In this document: positions 18,901-29,636 of the stretch, piece by piece | How positions within the stretch are numbered: position 1 is the first letter of the stretch | Layout of the letters: each line of letters begins with the position of its first letter | Source of the DNA: Paraburkholderia sp. CNPSo 3274 | Lineage (GTDB): Bacteria > Pseudomonadota > Gammaproteobacteria > Burkholderiales > Burkholderiaceae | Assembly: GCF_024206475.1 (NCBI RefSeq) | Contig: NZ_JAMBPR010000038.1 | Coordinates: 1 to 64,000 of the forward strand | DNA length: 64,000 nt | Reading direction: 5' to 3' | Notes under the pieces: generated by a model | Told to the model about the DNA's origin: nothing | The model's input: only the letters and a program-made list of their open reading frames with translations | Database searches by the model: none | Translations under genes and position numbers: made by a program

Positions 18901-21900
18901 TCGATCGACTTGCCGTTGATCGTCAACGAATTGCTGGCCTGCATCGTGCCACCATTCGTGAAGGTCTGCGCGTTCTGGAGGTCGATGTCGGTCGCCGTGA
19001 TGAGCGGCCCGTTCATGTTCTGCTGGCTGGCCTGCGCGAGATAGACGACCGGCACGAGCACCGATTGTCCGTCAACCATCTCGGTCTGCATGATGACGAC
19101 GTTGGTCGTCAGGGCCGCAACTTGCGCGGGAGACAGTGCCATGCCCAGCGGAAGGTTCAGGGATTCGGAAAGCGATGCGCCCGCTGCCATCAGCGACTCA
19201 TACATCGACTGCGTATCGGTGTAGGGGCCAAGCACGGCCTTGCCGGTCAGCGACGTGATCTGGTTCTGCACGAGCTGCTGCTCGTAGAGACCATCGCCCA
19301 GGCGCTTCTCCACCGTCTGCGGATTCAGGCCAAGCTGCTGGAGATAGTAGTCGCTTGAAATGAATGATTTCGCGCTCGTAAAGGCAGGGTTCGACTCGAT
19401 CAGATACGGCGCGTTCGGTGCCGTATCGCGACTGAACAGGCCGCCCTGGGGAACCGACAGGTTGCTCAGGACAGTCACCGCCGTCGCGTGTGCGATGACC
19501 GGATCGACCTGGGTCGCGTTGCCCTGGACAGATGCCGCGCCGCTCTTTGTGCCGTTCGCACTGCCGCTCACCGAACCGACATTGACGCCCGAGATCGACT
19601 GACCGTTGACCAGGCCGAGCGACGGAATTCCAGCGTTACCGGCGGTATTGTTGATGCTTACGCCGTTACCGGAAATCGTGCCGCCCGCACCCCAGGTGGA
19701 TTCGTAGTCGGGCAGACCGTAGAGCTTGACATCCGCCGGGGCCACCTGGTAGCCGCCCGGATTGGAGGTGACGAATGTCGCATTGCCGAACGGCAACTGC
19801 CAGTTATGTTCCGAGTTGTCGTAGTTGTCGTAGTGGTACTGGCCTGAGTAGGTCACCTGCACGCCCGGTGCAAGCTGTCCGGCCCAGCTATTCGCGTCGA
19901 GGGAGGCCGGCATCGCGATGTTGCCCACGGCAACCACCGCGCTCCAGTAGGTCTGGAACAGGCCCACATTCGACAGGTCCAGGTTGCCACCCGACATGAT
20001 CTGCGCCTTCGGGCTGATGGCGGTAATCAGGTTACCGAGCGCCACGCCCGTATAGGTCGTGTACTGGTACGTACTGTTCCACTGGCCGCCGTGCGGCGGA
20101 TCGATCGGCATGCCGCCTGGCCCGGCCTGCAATGCAGCGAGGACGGCGGGATCGTAGTTGGAAGCATTCGGATCGAACTGGATGCCCAGGACCTGCGGAT
20201 TGCCAGGACCGCATGCGGCCATGTACGCTGCCGTACACCCCGACAGGCTGATACCAAGCTGCTCGATGATCGACGGATCGACTGCTTCGACGTAGGCCCC
20301 GTCGGTCGTCATCACGCGGCGCGTGTTCGTGACCTGATTCGAGTACATCGCCATGTCAGCCGAGGACTGGATGAGCGCCGATACGTTGTCGATCAGGTTC
20401 GCGTTGGTGTAATTGCCGTTCGCGTCCTTGCCGCCCGCGAGCACGACCCGGCCAAGACCGAAAATCGCGGTGGTCGCCTGCGTGTCGGTGGCCGTGGTGT
20501 CGTCACGGTTCTCGATGTCGGGCGCCAGCAGCTCAAGCAAGCCGTTACTGTCGGTGGCGCCAATGAGCGCGGTCGGACCCACGTTCGAAATACGGGTGGT
20601 CGCGTTCAGCGATACGCTGCTGCCCACAATCGCGCCCGAGTTTTCGAGCGTGTTCGAGTGCGTTGAAAGGGTACCGCCCGCCATCATCGCGCCGCTGTTG
20701 TTGATGTCGTTCGCGTTGACATTCAGGTTATCGACCGCCTGGAGGGTGGCGGAATTGCTGAATGTGCCCGGCAAGGTGAAGGTAAGGTCGTGACCGGCAA
20801 CAAACTGCATGACGGGCGTCGGCGCGAAGTCACCCTGCAGGTTTACGGTCACGTCATTGGCTGCGCTGTATGTGCCTCCCCCCGTGAGCGTTGCGGCACT
20901 GATCACCTGGTCATGATCGGCGCCGATCTGGCCGTTGGTATTCGACACAGCCCCCGTGGCCGTAATATCGACATCGCCACCCGAACCGCCAAAGGTGCCA
21001 ATCTTGCCCGCCGTGTCATCGAGCGTGCCGGTCTGGATCGAGACGGCCGCGCCGGCCACCTGACCGTTCTGCGTGTTCGAGATGGACGACGCGTTGAGCT
21101 TCACGGCCCCGTTACCGGCAATGAGCCCGTTACTATTGACGATCTGGCTGCCGCCCTGCACGGTGGTATCGCCCGTACCGAGGTTGCCGATAAGACCATT
21201 TGTGGAATCAATCGACGCGGCCTGAACACCGAGTGTCCTGGTGTCACCGGACGAACCCGTGCCGGACTGGATTTGCCCGTTCACGTTCGTCAGCGCACCG
21301 CCGCTCGCGAGGTCAATCGAGGACAGCGATCGCACAACGCCCTGGTTGTTGTTCACGTTCCCCGCAACGGTTGCCGAGATGCCCCCCCTGTGCCGCGAGC
21401 GCTCCGGCCTGATTGTTGACGCTGCCAGCCTTGACCTGAAGCTGCCCCGCCGTGAGGACCTGGCCGCCCGCATTCGAGAAGGAGCCCGAGCCATTGCCCG
21501 GATCAATCGTGAGCGTGCCAGTACCCGCGTGCGTGATCGTGCCGCCATTGTCGTTGATGAGACTGGCAGGGGCGAGCGTGAGGTCCGTACTGTTGGTCTG
21601 AAGCGTGCCGCCTGCCGAATTGTCGAGCGTATTGCTGACATTCACGCTCATCGGCCCCGAACCGCTCTGCGTGATCGTGCCTGCGTGATTGACAAGGGTC
21701 GTTGCGTTGAGGGAGAGTTGCGCGGCCTGGGTGACGCCCCCACTGTTATCCAGCGTCCTGGCGCTGAGGCGCGCGGCCTGGCCCGCAACAATGGCACCAC
21801 CGTTGTCGGTGAGTTGCGCTCCGGCGTTGATCGTTGCATTGTTCTGCGCCTGAAGCGTGCCCGCGTCGTTATTCAGGGACTGCGTATCAACCTGGAGGTC

Positions 21901-23765
21901 TGTTTGTGCGCTGACCGCGCCGTGGTTGACGATGCTCCCACCCTGCAACGTCACGGCACCATTGCCGCCGATTACGCCGCCCTGCGCGCCGCCTGCCGTG
22001 GTCCCCGCTGCGTTCACGAGCCGCCCGGTCGTAGCGACCGACAGCCCGTCGCTGGAGAGGGAGGTGATGCGGCCCGCCGTATTGTCCAGTGACGCGCCCG
22101 CGACCGATACGCCCGCAGCACCCTGCATGACCCCCGCGTTATTCGCAATGGCACCGCCGCTGCTAACCTGCATTGCGCCCTGCGAGACAAACTGGCCGCC
22201 CTGGTTCGCCATCTGTCCCGAGGTCTGCGCGACGAACGCACCCTGCGAAGACATCTCACCCTGGTGGTTCGAGATGCTGCCCGTATCAAGCATGATGCCG
22301 CTGCCAGCACTCAGGGAGCCCGAGTCGTTGACCAGTGCGCCGGTCGCCTGTGCATTCACGGCGCCGCCAGCGCTAGTGGTCGCGCCAGCAAGGTTCACGT
22401 CACCAGCATAGGCCGCCAGCGACAGGTTGCCGTTCGCTGCTGTCTCGCTGCCCGCAAGATTCACGCCGCTACCCGTAAGCGTCGCATTGCCGCCCGCCAG
22501 GTTCAGCCCGGTGGCGTCAAGCTGTCCCGACGCGGAAAGCAGCAGGTCACCGCTGCTGCCCACCGAGCCGTCGCCGTTCACACCCGCACCGACTGTGCCA
22601 GTCGACGCGATATTGCCAGCGGTAATCGAGTGCTTTGTTGTGCAGCAAGCGTCCCGCTGTTCGAAACGGTTGCCACCGTGCCAATGGCGGTATTCCCCTG
22701 CGCGTAGATGGTGCCCGTATTCGCGACGCCCGTCGCACTGATTCCGACATTGCCGCTCGCATTGACCTTGCCGGACTGCACAAGCTGACCCGCGCTCGTG
22801 AGGATGAGGTCGCCCGCCTGCGCTGCAATGGCGCCCGCATTCGCGACACCCACGCCATTCTCCGTGCCAACCAGGATGATGCGGCTACTGTACATGCCAC
22901 CCAGTTGCGATACGTCGATGGCGACGCCGGGTGCAGGTCCCGTACCTGCGATGGGCGTGGGAACGAGGCTCGTGTAATCGATGTTGTTGGCGCCCGTCAC
23001 GACATGAAGTGTATTGCCGCCGTATATGGCCGCATTCACTTCGAGGGCTCTGGACAACAAATCGACCTCATCGATATTCGAGGCGTTCAGGCCCGCGCCC
23101 TGGACGGTAATCAGGCCGCCCGTTACACTGAAGCCCGTCAGATTTCCGCTGCCATCGATAAGCGGATTACCGGTCGTTAAAATTCCACGTGCGGTATTGA
23201 TAAAGCCGCCGCCATCGACCACGATCCCGGAACCGTTCGAAATCACGACATCGGCTTTTTTTCCCGCGACCTCGACGTAACCTCTCAACTGGGATGGATT
23301 ATTGCTGTTAACCTGGTTGACGATAATCTTCGCTGCGTCATTCGGGACAAAATTCGGATTCCCCGATATTTGCCCGGCGAGTTGCGTTCCTGTAATAACA
23401 GGCGAATTATTGAGAATTGTTCCGTTTTTCTGGACGTCGAATTGGGAATATGTGTTAAGTGACACACCAGCCGCGGAGGGCTTGGTAACGTTCACTTGCG
23501 GGAGCCCGTTTGCCGTAGTGATTACGTCTGGCGCGTGCGCGCCGGACGGCACAATCTGCGCTTCCGAGAGCTCTGGCGCGAGACCAAAGAGAACGAGCGC
23601 AGCAAACGCTGCATGACGCATTGAAAAGAGCGTAAAGGACTGAAGCGCGCACGTCGGGCCGGTTTCTCCATGACAGGCGCTGCTGTGTCCCGTCGCTGTT
23701 TCTGAAACTGCGACCAGCATGCCCCGCACCTTGCTGAAGACAAGCCGATAACAACGGTCATTCAT
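15235..23765 (-). pseudogene. bcpA: BcpA/CdiA filamentous haemagglutinin-type exoprotein with C-terminal toxin, three frameshifts
   Basis: About 2843 codons if three single-base errors are repaired; the span of 8531 bases plus one net missing base is divisible by three. The start at 23765 gives an extended signal peptide region (MNDRCYRLVFSKVRG), then a TPS secretion domain (VNVTKPSAAGVSLNTYSQFD). Long Asn/Gly/Ser-rich beta-helix repeats run to about 16.4 kb, then a pretoxin region, and after NNEVYN (about 15981) a variable tip of about 248 residues. The frame breaks near 22626-22629 (one base missing), at a C7 run at 21382-21388 (one extra) and near 16154-16168 (one base missing). The last break separates the toxin tip from the stalk. 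As read, no full protein is made; sequencing indels are the alternative. Confidence 0.85.
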
Positions 23766-24072
23766 TTTTATTAACCCTTGAGGCCAGATGATGCCAGGCA
23801 TTGCAGGTGCGAGATCCGGCAGTTTCACGCGATACCGGTCCGGCATCGCTACAAATTAAGGCGCGCGCGGAAGGCTAAATCATCGCTTGAGCGGCAGAAA
23901 AAATCCGTCAAGAATCGTTAAGCGAAATGACGGTCGACAACAATTGAGGTCAATTAAATTTTGAGATACCTGATTAGCATTACTTACGCTTCGCGGGCGA
24001 TGTGCATGCCCCGTTCTGTCAGTTGTGCTGAGCAGACTTTTCGGACTGCGGCTCAAGATGCGGGTAACGGCT
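23766..24072. other. Upstream region of bcpA
   Basis: About 300 bp, relatively AT-rich at 23930-23990. It should contain the bcpA promoter. No gene is supported here. AAGGG precedes the bcpA ATG by eight to nine bases. Confidence 0.4.
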
Positions 24073-24240
24073 TCAGTGCAAACGGCTGGACATCGACGCG
24101 CGGTAGGTGTCCATTACGGCGCTGAGTTCGCCGGCCACTGGTGGCAGCCGGACACCGGAAAGGTGCGCCTGGGCGATTTCTTCACCCAGATTCGCAATGA
24201 GGTGGTCAAGTGATAGCCGCATGGCCTGCGCAAACTGCAT
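24073..24240 (-). CDS. Small unknown ORF upstream of bcpA
   Basis: 55 residues, starting MQFAQAMRLSLDHLIANLGEE, then GVRLPPVAGELSAVMDTYRASM. GGGGAG lies three bases before the ATG. It is codon-clean and amphipathic, so it may be a real small protein or the tail of a truncated one. No family is recognised. It lies directly after the PAS remnant on the same strand. Confidence 0.4.
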   Translation of the reverse strand: MQFAQAMRLSLDHLIANLGEEIAQAHLSGVRLPPVAGELSAVMDTYRASMSSRLH

Positions 24241-24245
24241 ACGCT

Positions 24246-24420
24246 CCCCGGCCGGCGCACGCGCACGACGTTATGATGCTGCCCGATCAGGGCTTCGCGG
24301 GAAAGGCCGCTGGCTTCGATGAACGCGTCGTTGCAGTGGGTGTCACGCCGCGCGTGTCGGTCGTGGAAACGAGCTGTTTGCCGGGCCGGAGAGCGGCTTC
24401 TCCCTGATGGTTCGGTCGGG
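24246..24420 (-). pseudogene. PAS-domain remnant of an Aer-type chemoreceptor
   Basis: On the minus strand, RPGKQLVSTTDTRG and, after a one-base frame change near 24342-24347, HCNDAFIEASGLSREALIGQ can be read, followed by HHNVVR. This is the N-terminal PAS signature of Aer-type methyl-accepting proteins (family pattern STTD...G.I.YCN..F...SGF.REELIGQPHN). The rest of the receptor is missing here. The C-terminal end of such a protein is at 11373-11652 on the same strand. Confidence 0.7.
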
Positions 24421-24838
24421 TCGATGATTCGGTATGCGTGATCTCCGTCGTTTTTCGATTGGGTTGTCCCGCTGACCGCTGCTTATCGGCCGGTGTTTTC
24501 GATCATGAATGGGGCCGTTCGAGGCCAAAACTCGTCGCCGCGGCGAAGGAGAGCGATAAATGGAGCGGAGCGCCGGGGCGTGGGCCGGGGCACCACGGCT
24601 GAAACCCGCACGGCATAAGGCTTGCAGCCAGGAACGCAAAGGCTTCGAGGCGTTTGAGCGGGTGTTTGCATGCACAACACCCGATAACTTCTTCGCAAGT
24701 CCCTCAAAGCAGATTCGATACGACCGTTCGAAATGCATCCCGCAGGAGCTGGGCGGCCATGCCAGGCGCGCCGCCCGGACGCGCAGCAAGCGGCACAGCG
24801 CATACAATTGAGCCGGACACACTCAGAGTAAAACGGCG

Positions 24839-25515
<677 letters not shown>

Positions 25516-25516
<1 letters not shown>

Positions 25517-26940
25517 TGCCGCGCATGGCTGTGCGCTCGCTCGCCACAGGCCTCGCGCTGAGTTTCGCGGGCACTACGCTCGCGGTATTCGCGCTCGTGG
25601 GCAGCACGCTCTATTTCACGCTGGACCGCGAAGTGAAGCAGCAGGACGATCTCGATATCGTGCTGATCTCGCGGCATACGCGCCGCCTCGCCCAGGAGCT
25701 GCACAACGAGCACGACGTGCGTGAACATGCGGAGCGGCTCACGAGTCAGGTGCTCGGCAATCCCGCGCTTTCCATGGAAATACTCGGCACCGGCGGCGCG
25801 CAACTGGTCGAGCACAACACGGCGGCCATTGCGGACGCGGCGTTTCCAGAAGCGGCGCTCGCACGGCGCCTCCCTCCGGCGCAACGTATTACCGAAGGCG
25901 ACGTGGTGGAGTGGCGCAACGCGCGCGGTCTACCCGTGCGCGGACTTGCCACGGACGCCGCGCTTGCGGACGGCACGCCCGTCACCATTGTCATCGCGCG
26001 CGACATGACCGACCGCTGGCGGCTGCTCGACCACTATCGCGAGCGGCTCTACGGCTTCGGCCTGGCGGGCATGCTGCTCGCGTTCCTCATGAGCTGGCTG
26101 CTCGTGCGCGAGTCGCTGCGCCCGCTGCGCGAGATGGCGGCGCGTGCGGCCACGGTCACGGTGGACCGGCTCGATATGCCCATTGAAGTCGAACGCGCGC
26201 CGAGCGAACTGGAAGCGCTCACGAAATCACTCAACGCCATGCTCGACCGTTTGCACGGCGGCTTCGAACGTATGTCGCAATACACGGCGGATCTCGCGCA
26301 TGACATGCGCACGCCGCTCGGCAACCTGCGCGGCGCGAACGAAGTCGCGCTCGCGCGGGAGCGCAGTACCGCCGAATACGAAGCCCTGCTCGAATCGAAT
26401 CTGGAGGAATGCGAGCGACTTTCGCGCATGATCGAAAGCGTGATCTTTCTCGCGCGCGCGGAGCACCCGCAGTTCATGACGACGCTCGCGGAGTTCGACG
26501 TGCACGATGCGCTCACGCAGATTGCCGACTACTTCGAAGGTCTCGCCGACGAGGCGGGCGTGCAAATCCGCGTGCAAGGAGAGGGCCGCCTGCGTGCGGA
26601 CAAGGAGCTGTTCCGGCGCGCCGTGGGCAACCTGCTCGCCAATGCGCTGCGCTACACGCCGCGCGGCGCAGAGATTACCCTGAGCGTCGAACAGACGCCA
26701 ACGGCCGTCGAGGTCACGGTGGCGAATCCGGGCACGCCCATCGAAGCCGCGCTGCTGGAGCGCATTTTCGACCGCTTCTATCGCGCGGATGCGTCGCGCC
26801 ACCGCGAGCCGCGCGCGGGCGCTTCGACGGGTCTGGGGCTCGCGATCGTGCGCACGATCATGACGCTGCACGGCGGCTCGGCACGCGCCGAAAGCGACGC
26901 GGTGCTCACGCGCTTCATCCTGACGTTCGCCCGCCCTTAG
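25516..26940 (+). CDS. Heavy-metal-type sensor histidine kinase
   Basis: 474-residue inner-membrane kinase, start overlapping the regulator stop (translational coupling). Membrane helices lie at about 12-35 and 181-199 with a periplasmic sensor between, then HAMP (about 199-252). The phospho-acceptor is His262 in DLAHDMRTPLGNLRG, followed by an N box (NLLANALRYTPRG), an F-like box (RIFDRFYRAD) and a G2 box (STGLGLAIV). All catalytic boxes are present. It is the CusS/CopS class, which senses periplasmic metal or envelope signals. It converges on the outer-membrane efflux gene with a 26-bp overlap. Confidence 0.9.
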
Positions 26941-28399
26941 CGCTCAAGTTGCCCAGCGCCGCGCGGTCCCAACCGCCACCGAGCGCCTCTAGCAGATGCA
27001 CGCTCGCATCGAGCCTTCTGCCCGCGACCTGCTCCTCGTTGCGTTCGTTCGAGAGCGCGATGGTCTGTGCCGTCACGACATCGAGATAGTTCACCGCGCC
27101 CGCCTGGTAGCGGTTGGTGGTGAGCTTGAGCGAGAGTTGCGCGGCGGCTGTGGCGCGCTGCTGGCTTTGGGCTTCGCTGGCCAACGTATCGAGCGCGCTC
27201 AGGTTGTCCTCGACTTGCTGAAATGCTGTCAGCACGGTTTGCCGGTAGCCGGCCACGGCCGCGTCGTATTGCGCGTTCGCGCCTTTTAGGGTGGCGTCGC
27301 GCCGGCCGCCGTCGAAGAGCGTGCCCGCCAGTTGCGAGCCGAGTGACCAAAAGAGGCTGGGCGCGCTGAGCCACGGCGCGAAGAACGTGCTTTCAAGGCC
27401 CGCCGTAGCGGAAAGCGTGAGGTCGGGGTAAAAGGCCGCATGCGCTTCGCCGATTCTCGCGTTCGCCGCCGCCACGCGCCGTTCTGCTGCCGCGATATCG
27501 GGACGCCGTTGGAGCAGCGCAGAGGGCACGCCTGCGGGGATCGGCGGCACGACGACGGGATCGACACGCGCCGGCAGACTGAACGTCGAAGCGGGCACGC
27601 CAATCATCGTGGCGATGGCGTGCTGAAGCTGCGCGCGCTGCACGTCGATGTCGCTGTCCGCCGTGCGCGCGCTTTCCAGTTGGGTTTGCGCCTGGGCGAC
27701 GGCGGAGGCGTCGATCGCGCCATCGGCGAGTTGCTGCTGCACGATGCGCAGCGCGGCCGTGTAGGCGGTCACGGTGTCGTCGAGTAGCTTCATCTGGCGA
27801 TCGAGCGAACGCAAATCGAAGTAGTCCGTAGCAAGCTGGCTCGTAATCGAAAGGCGTACCGATTCGAGGTCGGCTTCCGTAGCCTGCGCGTTGGCATGCG
27901 CCTCCGTGGTTGCGTCCTTTACGCGCCCAAACAAGTCGGGTTCCCAGCTCGCCGTGAGGCCCGTCGAATAATCGGGAATCGTCTTGCCCGCAAGCGAATG
28001 GTCCACGAGATTCTGCGAGGTCCGGTAACGCTGCGCCGCCACGCCCGCCGTGACGGTAGGCGCATAGCCCGCGCGTTGATAATCGATCATCGCGCGCGCG
28101 GCTTCGAGATTGGCGACGGCCTGGCGCACGCTCTGATTCGACACGTCCACGCGCGCCTCGAGCTGGTCGAGGTCGTTGTCGCCGAAGAGGGTCCACCACG
28201 GGCCGCGTGGTTTGACGTCGGCGGGCGTGGCGACCGTCCAGCCGGGCGCCGCCGCGGGTTGTGTTGCCTGTGTGGCGTAGTGCGCGGGCACGTCTAGCGG
28301 GGGCGCGCTGTAGTGCGGCAACGTGGTGCACGCCGCGAGCGAGGCTGCCGTGCAGGCGACGACGATCCGGCGCAGCGCAGGGAGAGGGCGTTCGAACAT
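26915..28399 (-). CDS. RND efflux outer-membrane lipoprotein (NodT/OprM family)
   Basis: 494-residue TolC-like outer-membrane channel. The signal MFERPLPALRRIVVACTAASLAAC carries a lipobox with Cys24. Two OEP repeats follow, with signatures such as YDAAVAGYRQTVLTAFQQVEDNL near the C-terminal half and NRYQAGAVNYLDVVTAQT. It takes drugs or other substrates from the RND pump across the outer membrane. It is the last gene of a tight three-gene operon, 12 bp after the membrane fusion protein gene. Confidence 0.92.
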   Translation of the reverse strand: MFERPLPALRRIVVACTAASLAACTTLPHYSAPPLDVPAHYATQATQPAAAPGWTVATPADVKPRGPWWTLFGDNDLDQLEARVDVSNQSVRQAVANLEAARAMIDYQRAGYAPTVTAGVAAQRYRTSQNLVDHSLAGKTIPDYSTGLTASWEPDLFGRVKDATTEAHANAQATEADLESVRLSITSQLATDYFDLRSLDRQMKLLDDTVTAYTAALRIVQQQLADGAIDASAVAQAQTQLESARTADSDIDVQRAQLQHAIATMIGVPASTFSLPARVDPVVVPPIPAGVPSALLQRRPDIAAAERRVAAANARIGEAHAAFYPDLTLSATAGLESTFFAPWLSAPSLFWSLGSQLAGTLFDGGRRDATLKGANAQYDAAVAGYRQTVLTAFQQVEDNLSALDTLASEAQSQQRATAAAQLSLKLTTNRYQAGAVNYLDVVTAQTIALSNERNEEQVAGRRLDASVHLLEALGGGWDRAALGNLSAKGGRTSG

Positions 28400-28411
28400 G
28401 ATGAGCCTCGC

Positions 28412-29626
28412 TTACGCTTTCGCTTTCGTAGCCGTCGAGGGCGCTGCCACGTGCACGCTCTGGCCGCTGGCAATGGCGTCGCCGGGATTGTTGATGACGC
28501 GATCGGTCGGCGTGAGTCCGGTGGCGATTTCCACGTAGGTGCCGAAGTCGCGGCCTATGGTCACCGTGCGCAATTGCACCGTGTTCTTTGCATCCACCAC
28601 CGCGACGGTCACGCCGTCCGGGCGGAACAGCAGCGCGCTCACAGGCAGTTCGAGCGCCGGGGCCGCCGCCGTGAGCGCAAGATGCACTTGCGCGTAGGCG
28701 CCGGGCATCAGCGCGCCGTCATGGTTGTCCACATCGACTTCCACGCGCAACGTGCGGCTCAGCGGATCGATCACGTTCGAGCTGCGCGCAACGCTCGCCT
28801 CGAAGCGGCGGCCCGGATATTGCTGCGTCGTCAACCAGACGGTCGTGCCCGGCGTGACGAGGCTCGCGTCGTCCTGAGGCACGTCCACGTACACGCGCAG
28901 CCGGTCGGTCTGCGAGAGATGGAACAGCTCGCCTGGCATCGTGGCGAGGCCGGGCGTGCCGCCCGCTGTGACGAGCGCGCCCACCTGCACGTTGCGCGCC
29001 GTAATGACGCCATCGAAAGGCGCCGTCACGTTCTGGTAGGAAACCAGCTCCTGCAGCCGCGCCACGTTGGCCTGCGCCGCTTGGAGCGTGGCAAGTTTCG
29101 CGGCGGCGTCGCTCGTTTTCGCCTGGGCGTCCTGCTCGGAAACCGATTGCGTCTGCAACATCGTCTGCCAGCGCTGTGCGGTGCTGCTGGCGAAGCGATA
29201 GTTGGCCTGTGCGGTGGCTTCGTCGGCGCGCGCCTGCTGGAGTTGCGCGTCGAGTTCGGGCGTGTCGATCTGCGCGAGCGTCTGGCCCGCCTTCACGTGC
29301 GCGCCGATATCCGTGTACCAATGCTGCACGTAACCGCTCGTGCGCGCATAGATCGAGGCGTCGGCCCAGGACATGACCGAGCCGGGCAGCAACAGGTCCT
29401 GCGTGGCGGGTGCGCGCGTGGGCGTGAGCGTGGAGACGATCAGCTCGCGCTGCGCCGCGACCTGCCGGGCTTGCGCCGTGCGCGCTTCGAGGCGCGGCAC
29501 AATGCCCGCTGTGAGGAGCGTCGCGGCGATCGCAAGGCAGATAAGGCCGACGACGACAGCGGTGCGACCTCGCGTTGCGGTTGGCGCCGCGGCATCGCGT
29601 TCTTCGTGCGGTGTCTGCGATTTCAT
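28412..29626 (-). CDS. RND efflux periplasmic adaptor (membrane fusion protein, HlyD/AcrA type)
   Basis: 404-residue adaptor. The start at 29626 follows AAGGATTCC. An N-terminal helix (about 22-42) anchors it in the inner membrane. Lipoyl halves flank an alpha-hairpin (ADASIYARTSGYVQHWYTD... and VTAPFDGVITARNVQVGALV), then come beta-barrel and membrane-proximal domains (TPGTTVWLTTQQYPGRRFEA). It links the RND pump and the outer-membrane channel. It lies 10 bp after the pump gene. Confidence 0.92.
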   Translation of the reverse strand: MKSQTPHEERDAAAPTATRGRTAVVVGLICLAIAATLLTAGIVPRLEARTAQARQVAAQRELIVSTLTPTRAPATQDLLLPGSVMSWADASIYARTSGYVQHWYTDIGAHVKAGQTLAQIDTPELDAQLQQARADEATAQANYRFASSTAQRWQTMLQTQSVSEQDAQAKTSDAAAKLATLQAAQANVARLQELVSYQNVTAPFDGVITARNVQVGALVTAGGTPGLATMPGELFHLSQTDRLRVYVDVPQDDASLVTPGTTVWLTTQQYPGRRFEASVARSSNVIDPLSRTLRVEVDVDNHDGALMPGAYAQVHLALTAAAPALELPVSALLFRPDGVTVAVVDAKNTVQLRTVTIGRDFGTYVEIATGLTPTDRVINNPGDAIASGQSVHVAAPSTATKAKA

Positions 29627-29636
29627 TCTGGAATCC

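Noticed and set aside
16900..19000. CRISPR-like repetitive appearance within bcpA
   Set aside because: Repeats are coding, irregular in length and degenerate at DNA level. There are no constant repeats with unique spacers.
18321..19358. 345-codon plus-strand frame inside bcpA
   Set aside because: It is antisense to the haemagglutinin repeats and shows the mirrored repeat composition only.
22262..23840. Possibility that bcpA is several separate genes
   Set aside because: Protein sequence continues across each break in a neighbouring frame, and total length with repairs is a multiple of three. One interrupted gene explains it better.
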